Shown: positions 42,601 to 54,600 of the stretch, piece by piece
Layout: every line of letters starts with the position of its first letter
How positions within the stretch are numbered: the stretch's first letter is position 1
From: Gymnorhina tibicen
Taxonomy: Eukaryota; Chordata; Aves; Passeriformes; Artamidae
Length of the DNA: 64,000 nucleotides
Direction of reading: 5' to 3'
Assembly (NCBI GenBank): GCA_013399875.1
Contig: VXAZ01009496.1
Location: 997,275 to 1,061,274, forward strand
Made by a program: the position numbers and the translations under genes
The notes under the pieces: generated by a model
What the model was told of the DNA's origin: nothing
Seen by the model: the letters and a program-made list of their open reading frames with translations, nothing else
The model's database searches: none

Positions 42601-45600
42601 GTTGTAGAAACCATTAATGAGGGAGAATAACATGAATGCACCAGGGAAAATAAGTGTTCTTCCCCATTTTTTGATAGGTGAGAGAAAAAACCAGTTTGTT
42701 CTGGTAGAGATTACTGTAATAACAGAAGTGAAATCCACATTTTCATGTGTTTTAGCCTAGCTAAAATTGTTCTAGTGGGAGAAAGTATTACAGACAACAC
42801 GTTCTAGCCATAGTTTGCTTTGTTGAGCCTTTTATAATCTAGCAATATAAACCTATTTTGTCAGATCAACTTGTCTTTTCAGTAAAAAAGCTCAAGTGGA
42901 TAATGCAACTGTTTAATTTAAATGGGGAAGGCTAATAATCATATGAAGTTTTAAGACTAAAAGGGGGCAGTTATATCACCTAGCCTGTTCTGTGATATAG
43001 AGACTTTTGAGTTTTACTCGTCGTATGAGGAGGTAGTGTGGGAACATACCGTAGCTTATTTCAGTGTGAAATGGATTGAAAGTGTCTTACAGAATTGCTT
43101 TTTTCAAGAGCACAAAGGAAAAATGAAAACTATTCACCCAAAATCAGGTTTAGTGAGAAAAGTAAGCCACTGGGAAATTGAAGTTGTTTTTATCCAGATC
43201 CATTGTTATACTGTGAGTTTTCCATTTATATATTGCTATAACATTAAAATGACTTATTATTGGTAGAATAAAAGGTTTTCTAAGCTATCTGATTTCTCCA
43301 AATATAATGCCATAAGGCAGCAGAGAACAGAAATTTTAATTCCGCTCTTTTGTGGGTTTGTATGTATGAAGTGTAAGGCAGCTCACACGTTCTTAATGGT
43401 TGTGTCCATAAATGATTACCTGGCATTTCAAGTTGTATATGATTTTTTCAATAGCATCAACATGCGCAAGGGAATCTCTGCAAGCCTTTTTGAAAGTTTA
43501 AATGATACATTTCAGCTCAAGTGGTGTGTTTAAATTTGCCCTCTTTGGTCTGTAATATTCTGCAACACCTGGAGTTCCAGGTTATGTGAGTGGTTTTCCA
43601 GTTGCAGGAATGATTCCATGTCACATGTGCAGCATTTAGGAAGGTCAATACATTTAGCTTACAATACATAATGATCACTTAAAGAGCTCTTAGGCTCATC
43701 AAATAGTGAGTCAAAGTGAGGCCTTGTCTGCAAAGAGGCTGGCTATTGTTGAAATCTCACAATCCCAATGTGATTGAATCTGAAGAATGGTGTGAAAGTT
43801 ATTTTTCCTGCCTTAACATGTCAGAAGGGGATAGAATGTAAAGCAACTTGATAATAATGATGAACACTTCTTTTAGTGCTTTTAAATAAAAAAATAAAGT
43901 TCATAATGGTGAGGAAAAATAAAAATGGTACTAAAACCAAACACAGTAACTTCTCAGTGCAGTAACATGGCTCTCACAACAGTCCTTAGAGAAAAACTGG
44001 AAGCTCATTCGGGATGAGGGTCTTGCTGTGATGGATAAAAAAAGAAGCCTCTTCCTGCCTGAAGATGAGAACCTACGGGAAAAAGGAGACTGGAGCCAGT
44101 TTACCTTATGGCAACAAGGTAAAACATTCTGTATTTCTTTTCTTACCCCAATTTCACAATCTCAGATTCATGTAGTGTAATACGGAGTAGCAACACATTT
44201 TTTTCTAGAACTATTTTTGTAATCACAATGTACAGAGGAAGGGAACTGATGAAACAGTGTTCGGGACCCCTGTGACAATGAACAGAGGGTTCTTTATTCC
44301 AAACCATGTTGTCCTGAAATACTTCTAAGAGTCTCTTGCGTATGGTAACTGTTCAGTGAGTGTACTCCTCCTCTGGCAAGGCTGCCAGCACTTTACCTGG
44401 TCATACGTAGTACAGATCAGCCTGAGGGAAGATGAGGACATGGGAGAAGGCACATCCTCAATACTGTGTTGCCAGCTAGGGGAGATCTGTCATTCAGAAA
44501 TGGTATGAGCAAAAGAATATGACTTTAATAAGCCTGCTGCCCTGCCCCTGAGCTGGGCACTGGGAGGCTCAACTCTTGGAATGACCTTAAATTCTTATAA
44601 AACTCCACATATGAAAGAGTACTGTAAAATAAAACATTAAAAACAATTTATATCAAAATGTAATCTGGTTTTGAAATGGTATGATATTGGTGGCATTTTT
44701 AATCTTTTCTTTCTGTGCAGCCACGTTAGGGATTATACTTTTAAAATAATACTTTTTGAATCATAGAAAGCCTGGTGTTCACAAATACTTTAAAAGCAAA
44801 ACTGTGCAGGCAGCTATTGATGCCTTGAAGTGGCTATGTGAAAACAGAGGCTAGACAAGATTAGGAGAATAAAAGTAGGTGATGCCTATGGCATCACTAT
44901 GATGTTACAACATGGAGGTACTTCAGTTGCACAATCTGTAAAATGGGAAGAGTACTATTTACTTGTCTCTGTGTCAGCTCTTTGGCACCTTTGTTGCTCT
45001 TCTTTTCTGCAAAGCAGAAAATGGAAATGTTCATTCATTGCTCTTACCAATGCTCTATCCATTATTTTCACTAGGAAGAAAAAATGAGAATGCTTGTAAA
45101 AGTGTTCCGAAAACATGTGCTTTATTGGAAAGATTCCCGGAAGCTACTGGCTGCAGGAGAGGGCAGGTACCTGGCAAACGTCTTCATTTTTGGAAATCCT
45201 TAATGCTGGGAGCAGGTGATTTTGAGGAATAGAGGGACACGTATAGAGGAATGCAGGATTTTGGTATGTTTAATGATGCCTCAGGCACACGATAAACTTA
45301 ACAATAAAAATATGCCCTATTTTAGCTGTCATCACATACCAGGTGAAATATGTTAGCTGAAGCCTTTCTGGGGACTCTTTAGTTGAGCCATTTTACCTTG
45401 CATTTCCTGGGAGCTCGTGGTAGGTAAGTAGTTATTTGCCATGGGTCACAATTACAATAAGGAATGCCTTACTAAACCTCAGCCTGAAGTGACCTGATCT
45501 GACTCATAGCCTAACTCTGCTTTGAGCAGGATGTTGGATTAGGTCCTTTCTTACCTGAGCCTTTTTTTTTTTCTGATCTGAACCTAACTTTACATGACTA

Positions 45601-48600
45601 ATTCAGTGAGCCAGATTCTCCCTGTGATAAACTTCACCTGTCTGTCTACCCCAGCCTGGCTGCATTAGACAGAAGGAGAATTCACCTCGTGGAAGCCAAA
45701 TAGTGCTGCCACATGCTTCTTTCCTGAAGGTAAAGGAAAGAAATTTTACATCCATGAACTGTGGGTGCCAACAAAATTTGTTTCAAGTGCCTGCAATGAG
45801 TCTTCAGCTATCAGGTAACCTCATTTAATCATGCAGTAGACCTGTATGGATCAATACACATGCAGCTGAATGAACGGGCCAACACAGCTATCAAGTGGTT
45901 CTGTAGGACATAAGTTTTCATTTTTTTCCAAATTACTGTATTTTGTCTATAATGACTATGTGAGAATAACCTTCACATGGCAAAATTAATGATGGAAAAG
46001 TTGAGAAGCACAGTGCTAATGTAATCCTAATTCAGAGCCTTGAGAATATGTGTTCATCTTTTGACCAGTCCGTTGCTTTTGATGTGCAGAACTACACTGG
46101 ATGGCTACTGCTGTCGGAATTGAACAAGGCAGTTGTTTCACTGATTGGTTGCAAAGGCTGGTTATAGTGAATATAACTGATGAGAAGTCATCCCACTCAG
46201 TGTGGCTAACAACAAGAAAACTGCTCTCTGTGGCATCCATAGCCAAAGCACATCTGTCCCTCAGAGCAAATTCTCTTTGAGAGCTACTATTTTGTTCATC
46301 ATTTCTTGGTGCCCTACATGGTACCACCAGGATATAGTTTGCAGGAATGTTGTGTATTTACAGCTGTAGCTGTAGTCACGTGTTTTGAACATATAAATGT
46401 ACAATGATCTGAAAAGTGGTGCTCTAGAAGTCTCAAGTTTTACATCAACTGTTATGAGCTGCCTAGGGCAGTTTTAGTTTTATGCTAGCCATGACTCAAA
46501 TGTTACTGCTAAAGTAAACTTAAAATATCAGCTGATCCCTGTTCACATACTGAAGCACTGGTAAGCAATGGGAACAAACACAATCAGGAAATAAGGAATT
46601 CTGTGGTAGACAAACCATTTGGATGCTTTGGGCACCTCATGTAGTAACAGAGATAAAAGGAATGTAAAATAATCAGCTACCTGCTCAGTGCTGCTGAGAG
46701 ACTGTGTAGAACAATAGGAAGTGATCTTATTATTTGAAATGATAAGATTCATCTTAAAAATAGCAGTAAACTATAAGTATCACAGCTAGTTTTAGTTCTG
46801 GACATTTCTGAAATTGCAACCATAGTACAACTCATCAGTAGTTTAGCACAATTTATCTATAGCACTTGAGCACAGCACACAGATATAATTCACAGACATA
46901 TCCAGACTGATCTGCATGGGCAGATAATGTACATGGCAGTAATCAATCTTCAGTGCTGGTATATTAGCATTACAGAAATGGTTTATCTCAGATATTTGTA
47001 AGTACCCTGCATAGCCAGTTGTTTGCATTGTGTTAGGCTCTAACACATCACGGTGAAGCAGAGTTGGGTGGGAGGGTCTGTGTTCACCAGGGCCACTGGA
47101 GCTTATCACTTGCTGCCAGTAAGCTGAAACCTCAGATGGCAAGGATGGCTGAGGCAAGAGGCACACACTGTCTTCTGCTGGTTTTGTTAATAGTCGGAGA
47201 GCATGCAACACCTTAATCTGTAAGATTTATCAATGCTACTCTGTCCCAGCCAAATGTGCGGATTTCTCAGTCGAAAAGGTGCTTCTCACCACTGTCATGC
47301 ATTATTCACACTTCCTGTTCATTGAATTGGTATAGAATGAATCAGAAAGGTTGAGGTGAGAAGGGGCATCTGGAGATTGCTTAGTCCAACCGCTTGCTCA
47401 AAGTATGATGAATTGTTGCTCAGGACTGTGTCCAGCCAGGTTTTGAATGCCTCTAAGGATGGAGACTCTACAGCCTCTCTGGGCAACCTGTTCCTGTGTG
47501 CAGTAAAAAAAGTGTTTCCTTATGCTTAAATGGCATTTCCTGTGTTTCAATCTGTGTCCATTGCCTCTTTGCCTTTCACTGGATGACACTGAGAAGAGCC
47601 TGCCCTCTGCCTTCTTCACTCCTCTTATCAGGTATTTATATGCATTGATAAGATCCTTCCTTGAACCTTAAGTTCTCCAGGCTGAACAGTCCCAATTATT
47701 TCAGCTTCCCCTTGTATGTTAGATTCTCCCATCCCTTAATCACCTTAATACCCCTTCACCTGCTCCAGTGTGTCCATGTCTCTCTCACAGTAGGTAGCAC
47801 AGAACTGGGTCCGGCATTTAAGACATCTCACCAACTCTGAGGGGAAGGATAATCTCCCTCAACCTGCTGCCAGAGCTCTCCACAGTACAGCCCTGGAGCC
47901 TGTTGGTGGCTTTGCTGCAATGGTGTCTCCTGTTTAATTTGGGCATTATGAGGACCCTTTGAGGGTCCCCCTGTGAGGATCTCACAGTCTCTTTCTAGAA
48001 AGTTGCTTTCCAGACAGTTGTCCATCAGCCTATATTGGTGCCTGCCTCCCTAGTGCAGAATTTTACGCTTCTTGTCAAATATTTCAAGATGTCTGTTTTC
48101 TCCTTTCTCCATGCTGCCAAGGTCTTTATAAAAGGCAGCAAAAAAAAAAAAAAAAAAATAGTGTATCAGCAATTCCTGTTCAATTTTCTATCATCTGCAA
48201 AGTTGCTGAGGCGGATGCACTCTGTCCCATCTTCTGAGCCACTGTGAAGCTCTTAAACAGTGCTGGACCCACTACTGAGCCCTGGGATGCACCTCTGATC
48301 AGAGTGGCCTTCAGCTGGACTTTGTGCCTTTGGTCACAACTTGTTAAGCCTGGCTTAAATGCCAGGTTTCAATCCTCTTCACTGGGAACTTATCTAGATC
48401 CCATTTCCTCACTTTGTTGATTAGGATGTTTATGGCAGACTGTTCAAAGATGTAACACTGAGATAAACAATATCCACCAAGCTAGAAACCTCACCATAGA
48501 AAGCTGGTGAAGTACAGAATCCCCTTCATAAACCCATACTGACTACACCCAGGTACATTCTTTTCCTTCATGTGTTTGAAAATTGTTTCTTGGATTACTT

Positions 48601-51600
48601 TCTCCATGACCTTTCCAAGGATTGAGGTGAGGCTTACCAGACAGTAGTTCCTCAGATCATCCTACATGCCCTTCTTGAAAATAGAAACAATTTTTTCTTT
48701 CTACCAGTTGTCAGGGACCTCTGCTAGTAGCAGTGACTTTTCAAAGATTGCGTGGATTCACAACATCATCCATCTCCCTCAGGCCTCGTGGGTGGATCCC
48801 ATCAGGACCCATGAACCAGGTTGTTGAGTTTGTTTAAATGTTCCCTAACCTGTTCCTTCTCTACAGAAGATAAGTCATCTGTGCTGCAGTCTATTTCACT
48901 GGTCTCAAGTGCCTGGCACTGCTGAAAGTCAGTCATACCAGTAAAGACTGAGGCAAAGAGGACATGTGCCTCAGCCTTTTTCATGTCCTTTGTCATCGGA
49001 TATTCTGTCACATTTAGTAGCTGGTCATGTTTTCCCCGGGATTCCTTTTATTGCTAAGGAATCTCTCTTTTTGTTGTAGGAATCTCTCTTGTTACCCTTC
49101 AATTCCATCTCCAGGTTCAGCACCAGGAGAGCTTTGACTTTCCTAACCTCATCCCTGCACGTGCAGAGAGTGTCTCTACAGTCTTTCCAGGTGACCTCAC
49201 CCTGCTTCCACTTCCTGTATGCTTTCTTTTTGTGTTTCAGTTTTGTCTGGGTTGCCATGCTTCCTGCACATAGGGATTTTTGAGTTTGACAAGGTGCTGC
49301 TTAAAAATCAACCAGCTGTCCTAGATCCCTCTTCTCTTGTGGGTTTTCTCCCAACAGATCCCTGAATAAGACCAAGTCTGCTCTCCTGAAGCTGTGGGTA
49401 GTAATTCTGCTTTTTGACTTTCTCCATCCTCTCATGATCTTGAACTCCACCTTCTCATGGTTGCTACAGCCAAGGTTGATAGTGACCTTCACAGACATGT
49501 CATCTGAGAGGGGCTGGCCAGTCTGATGAACACAAGCCTCATGTCTCCTATTGTCTATCCTTTTAAGCCATTCCATAGGAAAGAAGGTATTTTTTATGAC
49601 TGTAGACAGAAGAGAATTATTTTCATCTTGAAATGTGAATACCGGTTATTTTAAGAAAAATTAAAACTATGTACTTTTACACACAAACACATCCCTGGTT
49701 TCACACACACCACAAGACATATGTTTTATAGTATTAAATGCCTTTAGGATATGAGAGAGAATTGCTGCTGAAACTCAAACAAAAGCTGGCATTACACTTT
49801 TCACCCGTCACCAAGGATGAGACTAAATGAAGTCGAGAACTCCCAGCAGCGTGGTTGTGAAATGGAATGTGTTCTTAATTGTGCCTTTCTCTTCTTGCAG
49901 ATCAAATATTCTATCATGCACCCAGGGACTCATGTCTGGCCTCACACGGGGCCCACCAATTGTCGGCTGAGGATGCATTTGGGCTTGGTGATCCCTAAGG
50001 AAGGCTGCAGAATACGTTGTGCCCAGGAGAACAGGTATAGTTGCAGTGTTTGGTTGAGGTTTTTTTGTTGTTTTGGGGGGGGTGGGGATTTGCTTGCTTG
50101 CTTGGTCCTTTTTTTGCATTTTTTTTTTCTACTTTCCTCAAGACTGAAGAAGGCACGGGACTGCATGTGGTTAAAAACAGAAAAAAAAAGGGGTATTTTG
50201 TAGACCAAGATGTGTAATATATTTCATTAAACAGGCAGTTCGCACCATAACTCATGGTACAAACTTATAAATATCAGTTCTGAAACAGTGCCAGGTGAAG
50301 CTTTGGAGACAAACCTGCTCTTCTCTGCTATGGCATGGAAATAACAGTGGGTTTGGTCAATGGGGCCTCTGTGTTTACTTTTACAATGCCAGCCTAATAT
50401 TGCTGCCAACAGAGTTCCTGTATTTATTTTGATTTTGGATTGACTTAGAATTTGTTGCTTCTTTGGCAGAAGCTAAGACTTAGATATATCTACATTTTCA
50501 CTACTGTGACAGAATACCATGGTATTTCTGGCAGAAGCCTCCCTTTTAGCTGGTATTATTTGTTATAATTCAGTTAAAATATTCCAGTTGAAGTTGATCT
50601 CAGGATGGAGACATCTATGAAGCTTTTGGCCCAGTGAGTTACACAGGTGGCAATTTTTTTAAAGTGCTTTTTATGTGAAGTTGCTTACCCATTAGGGAAA
50701 AAATTATACTGAATTTTAAGTCAGTTTTATCGCTGTTTGCTCAGTCCAGACCCCAAAATTAAATGCAATAGCTTATACATTTACACTCAGGGCATATAGT
50801 CCCCTTAAAAATGAAATGGGAAAATGTGCTAAGTTTTTTGCATTATATTATCAAACACAGACAGAAAAATGTAGAATTAACTATACTGCGTGTTTCTTAC
50901 AGCCTTAATTTGCTGAGACTTAAGTGAAATTCTCATGACTCTTAATATCTAGCTGTATATTTTGAAAGAGTCTTGTATTGTCTGCAGCTTCTGAGGGCGA
51001 CAAGTGTTAATTTTGAATTATTTTCAATGTAATAGTGTCGTTAGTGGTAGTAATGTAATTAATTTGATATTGAGAAATAAAATGCTTCTCCTGTCTGCAT
51101 GACTGCAATACATAGCAAAGGGTTTTTTTCATAACATTCGAAAACAACTACAACAGGAAATCTTTGGAATTTTTGAGGATAGAAGTATCCAGCTGTTAAT
51201 AACCAAAAATCTTGTTACTACACACTCCTGCCAACATACAACTTATTTAATTATTTGTCATAGTGTTACAACTGACACTACCTACCTCTAGGAAGTGATG
51301 GACATTTTCTTCCAGCATTCCAATCCAATATCCAAAATAATTTGGGTGGAAGGAGAGGCAGCTAATTGCCTTAGAGGACTGATATAGAGGCGTGGAGTCT
51401 TTTCACTTTAGGACATTACTGCGACTTCAGATTGGTGGTGACTGAATGGCATTACTGTTAGGTGGCTGTTTAGTAGCTGGTGTGAATGAAGTAGTGGTTT
51501 TGCTCTGCTGCCAAGAGAGCAGGTGTCCACAGCTCACCACCTGTTATGAGGCTGGCACCCTTCTTTGTCTTAACCTGGACAGAAGGTTAGTCCTGTGGAG

Positions 51601-54600
51601 AATGAACTTAACTACCTCCTTGGTAGCAACACTCCCTCAAAGTCGAGAGTAGAAAAATGCCTGTTGCTGCAGACAGAGCACAGAGCATGTCAGTGTCCGG
51701 GTTCTGGAACCTGGGTCAGTCTTATGCATCAGACATCCTCATTTCAAATGTAAAACACTGAAGAGCTGAGTACAACTTATGCTGGAATGTGCTAAGGTCG
51801 GTTGCTTACAGCAAGAGCTGTACATTCAGAAACAAGGGCGAGATTTTCCCTGGAAGCATTCAAAGTGTGTCTGTCTAGTGCTGGCAGTGAAAGGGCTTTT
51901 ATATATCCCTTCCCCTATGGCAGAGGAAGTGTGTGAACTACTGTGAAAGGTGCCAGGAGGAAGACCTAACTTGGGCAATTTCCATTCCTTCCCTCCTGGT
52001 GGTTCAGAGCAGTGGCAAACTGGTGGTTTCCAATAGGAGAGCTGGCTGGAATAGGAAGGGTAGCATCATGCCTTTTCTGAGCTCCTGTGCCACTGCTGTG
52101 TGCATGAGAGAGCGAACAGAAACAATGAGAATTTCATGCTTGCTTACCTCTCTGCCACCCAGCATGGTTGTTTAGAGGGGCAAAGTTACGATGAAACTCA
52201 TCCTTTGATGGACAGGCAAATCAGCACTGTCTAGTGCTATGTTTTACTCCTTCACTTGCAGAAGAGTTTTTTACAGTTGTTTGGGGTTGGTATACCTTGT
52301 GATCGAGGGCCACAAAGATGATCAGAGGAATGAAACATCTTTGCAATGAGGAAAGGCTGAGAGAGCTGGGGTAGTTCAGCTTTGAGAAGGAAAGGCTCCA
52401 GAGAGACCTCATGATGGCCTTCCAGTACTTAAAGGGAGCTTTTAAGAAAGATTGGGACAATTTTTATCAGATAGGTTGCAACAGGACAAGGAGCAATGGT
52501 TTTAAACTAAAAGAGGATCAGTTCCGATTAGATATAAGAAAGAAGTGTTTTACAGAGAGGGTGGTGAGACATTGAAACAGGTTGCCCACAGAGACCTCAG
52601 ATGTCCCATTCCTGGAAACTTTCAAGGTCAGGCTGGACAAGGCTCTGAGCAACCTGATTGAGTTGAAGATGTCCCTGCTTATTGCAAGTTTTGCCTTTAA
52701 AGGTTCTTTCAACCCAAACTATTCTGATTGTATGTTTCTTGTTCTGTATAGCATGGGTCATTTTAGATCACTGGGCCATTTTGAAGTCCCAGCTCTGTAA
52801 AGTACGGGGTTTAATGCACAAAGTGGTAGGTAAATAATATCTAGTTATCATAATCCAACATCACTGTCAGGCAAGGTGACCTTACCTTGAAATGAAGGTG
52901 AAGAGTTACAGCTGTTTTGCAGAAGCCAGTCTGAGATCTCACCTTTAACAGGTGACACTAGAGCTCATATGGAAAATGATACGGAAACTACCCCAACGTG
53001 GCTCAGCACCAGACCAGAAGAATATGGTCTCTGTGTTACCACTCAGAAGTGTTTCTCACACCATCAGGCTTCTAGAAAATATTTATTTGCATGCTAATGG
53101 TGGGGTTTGTAGCCTTTTCAAAAGGGGCTAATAGTTCTGTCAACTTTATGACTTTTTCTTTGTTGTGCAAAACAGCCGATCCTATTATGATGCAAATGAC
53201 AGATCCTGGGTTTTAACCTCTGAAGCTACTTCATCTGGGTGCCTGGGTTTTTATTGTCCTTAACTGAGCTGCACTTTCAGGCTGTTTAGAGCAGTTCTTT
53301 TCAGCACTGATTTAATTTTTAAAAAAACCCAACAAAACCAGAAACAAAAAAACTCAAAAAACCCCCAAACTAACCAAAACCCCAACTACTCCCCTCAACA
53401 AGAAAAACACAATTGCTCCAGACAAAGCAAAACCAAATCCCCCAACCCTACCCAAGCACCCCCACTAAACACCCCCAGTGTCCCCCAAAAAACCCTACCC
53501 AAACCCACCCAAAGCCAACCCCCCAAAAAAACCTCCAAAAAACCCCAAAAATAAACCAAGCCAAAAGAACCAACTAATAAGAAACCACTTATACAATCCA
53601 AAGTCTGCTTGAATTTTTTTACCACGTTTTAGCATTCCAAGTGGTTTACTCCCACAGACTTTTAATAAAACCAATGTAATGTTAGTGTGGTACCAGTTAC
53701 TCGGGGTCTATGTTACATACAACATTTTTGTTACCAGAGAACTGATGTGATGGCAAACACCTCTGCATGATCATAGCTGAAACCTGCAAAAGGCTGGTTA
53801 TCTGGGCCTTTAAGGCTTATGTCCATGTGCAAATCAATGTGAATTTTTTTACTATGTTATGCATTCTGGTTTGTCTACTCTTGCTTAAATTATGTTTAGA
53901 TGATTATTTCAATTGATCCAATTTCAATTTCTCTTCAGAACATTACAGCAGAAGCCCATAAATTTTGATGGTTAGTTTTTCCTTTTGTTGAATTAAAAAT
54001 ATGGAGATGAACTGGAAGTATGAATCCAGTTATCACCCTGGTTTTGAAAAAACAAAATTGTTTTCTCTATAAATGAACACAGCTGAATGAGCTTAAGCAA
54101 TGCATTTCCGCCTTTGATGGCAAGGTCTTTGTTTCTTTACCATCGTTACTGTTCATAGTGCTTACTTCCCTCTGAGGGCATCCATCCTCTTGGATTGCTT
54201 CAGCCTCTGAGGGATCCTGTTAAAAAACTTGTGTGTGTTCATGGTAGAGTGGCTTTAGGAAGGAATGTTACTTTGACCGTTGTTAACTTGATTGTTATTA
54301 ACCCAGTCTCACCTGGAGGTGTATAATCAGGTATTAAACTTCTTTTCAAAATTATGAATCCAGGTCTCAGCAGGCTGGAGAAGCTGCCAGCTGAAACTTG
54401 ATGAAGTTCAACAAAGGCAAATGCGAAGCCCTGCAGCTGATAACAGATAAACACCTTGCAGCTGTAGTGGCTGGGTGATGACTGCATAGAAAGCAGCTTT
54501 GCAGAAAAGGGCTTAAGGAGCCTACGGGCCAAGTTGAACATGACTTATAATCTTCTTTTGTATTGATGAAGTCTGGCTGTGTTAGTAAATTTGTAGGAAG

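Larger units (their letters stand above)
45167..49900 (+). other. ASPH: ASPH intron (4.7 kb) with large CR1
   Basis: Holds a probable CR1 tail fragment at 45491-45562 and a 2.2 kb CR1 at 47339-49580 that ends about 320 bp before the catalytic exon. The stretch 45600-47330 is without recognised features apart from chance minus-strand open frames. Confidence 0.85.

Noticed and set aside
46843..47211. 122-codon minus-strand open frame, with another of 103 codons at 46016-46327.
   Set aside because: No family resemblance, no promoter or poly(A) pattern, and both lie inside an ASPH intron; best explained as chance.
53395..53625. Minus-strand frame encoding a Gly/Trp/Leu/Val-rich 76-residue peptide resembling a membrane protein.
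   Set aside because: It is the direct translation of the G/T-rich complement of the A/C-only tract, so its composition is an artefact.
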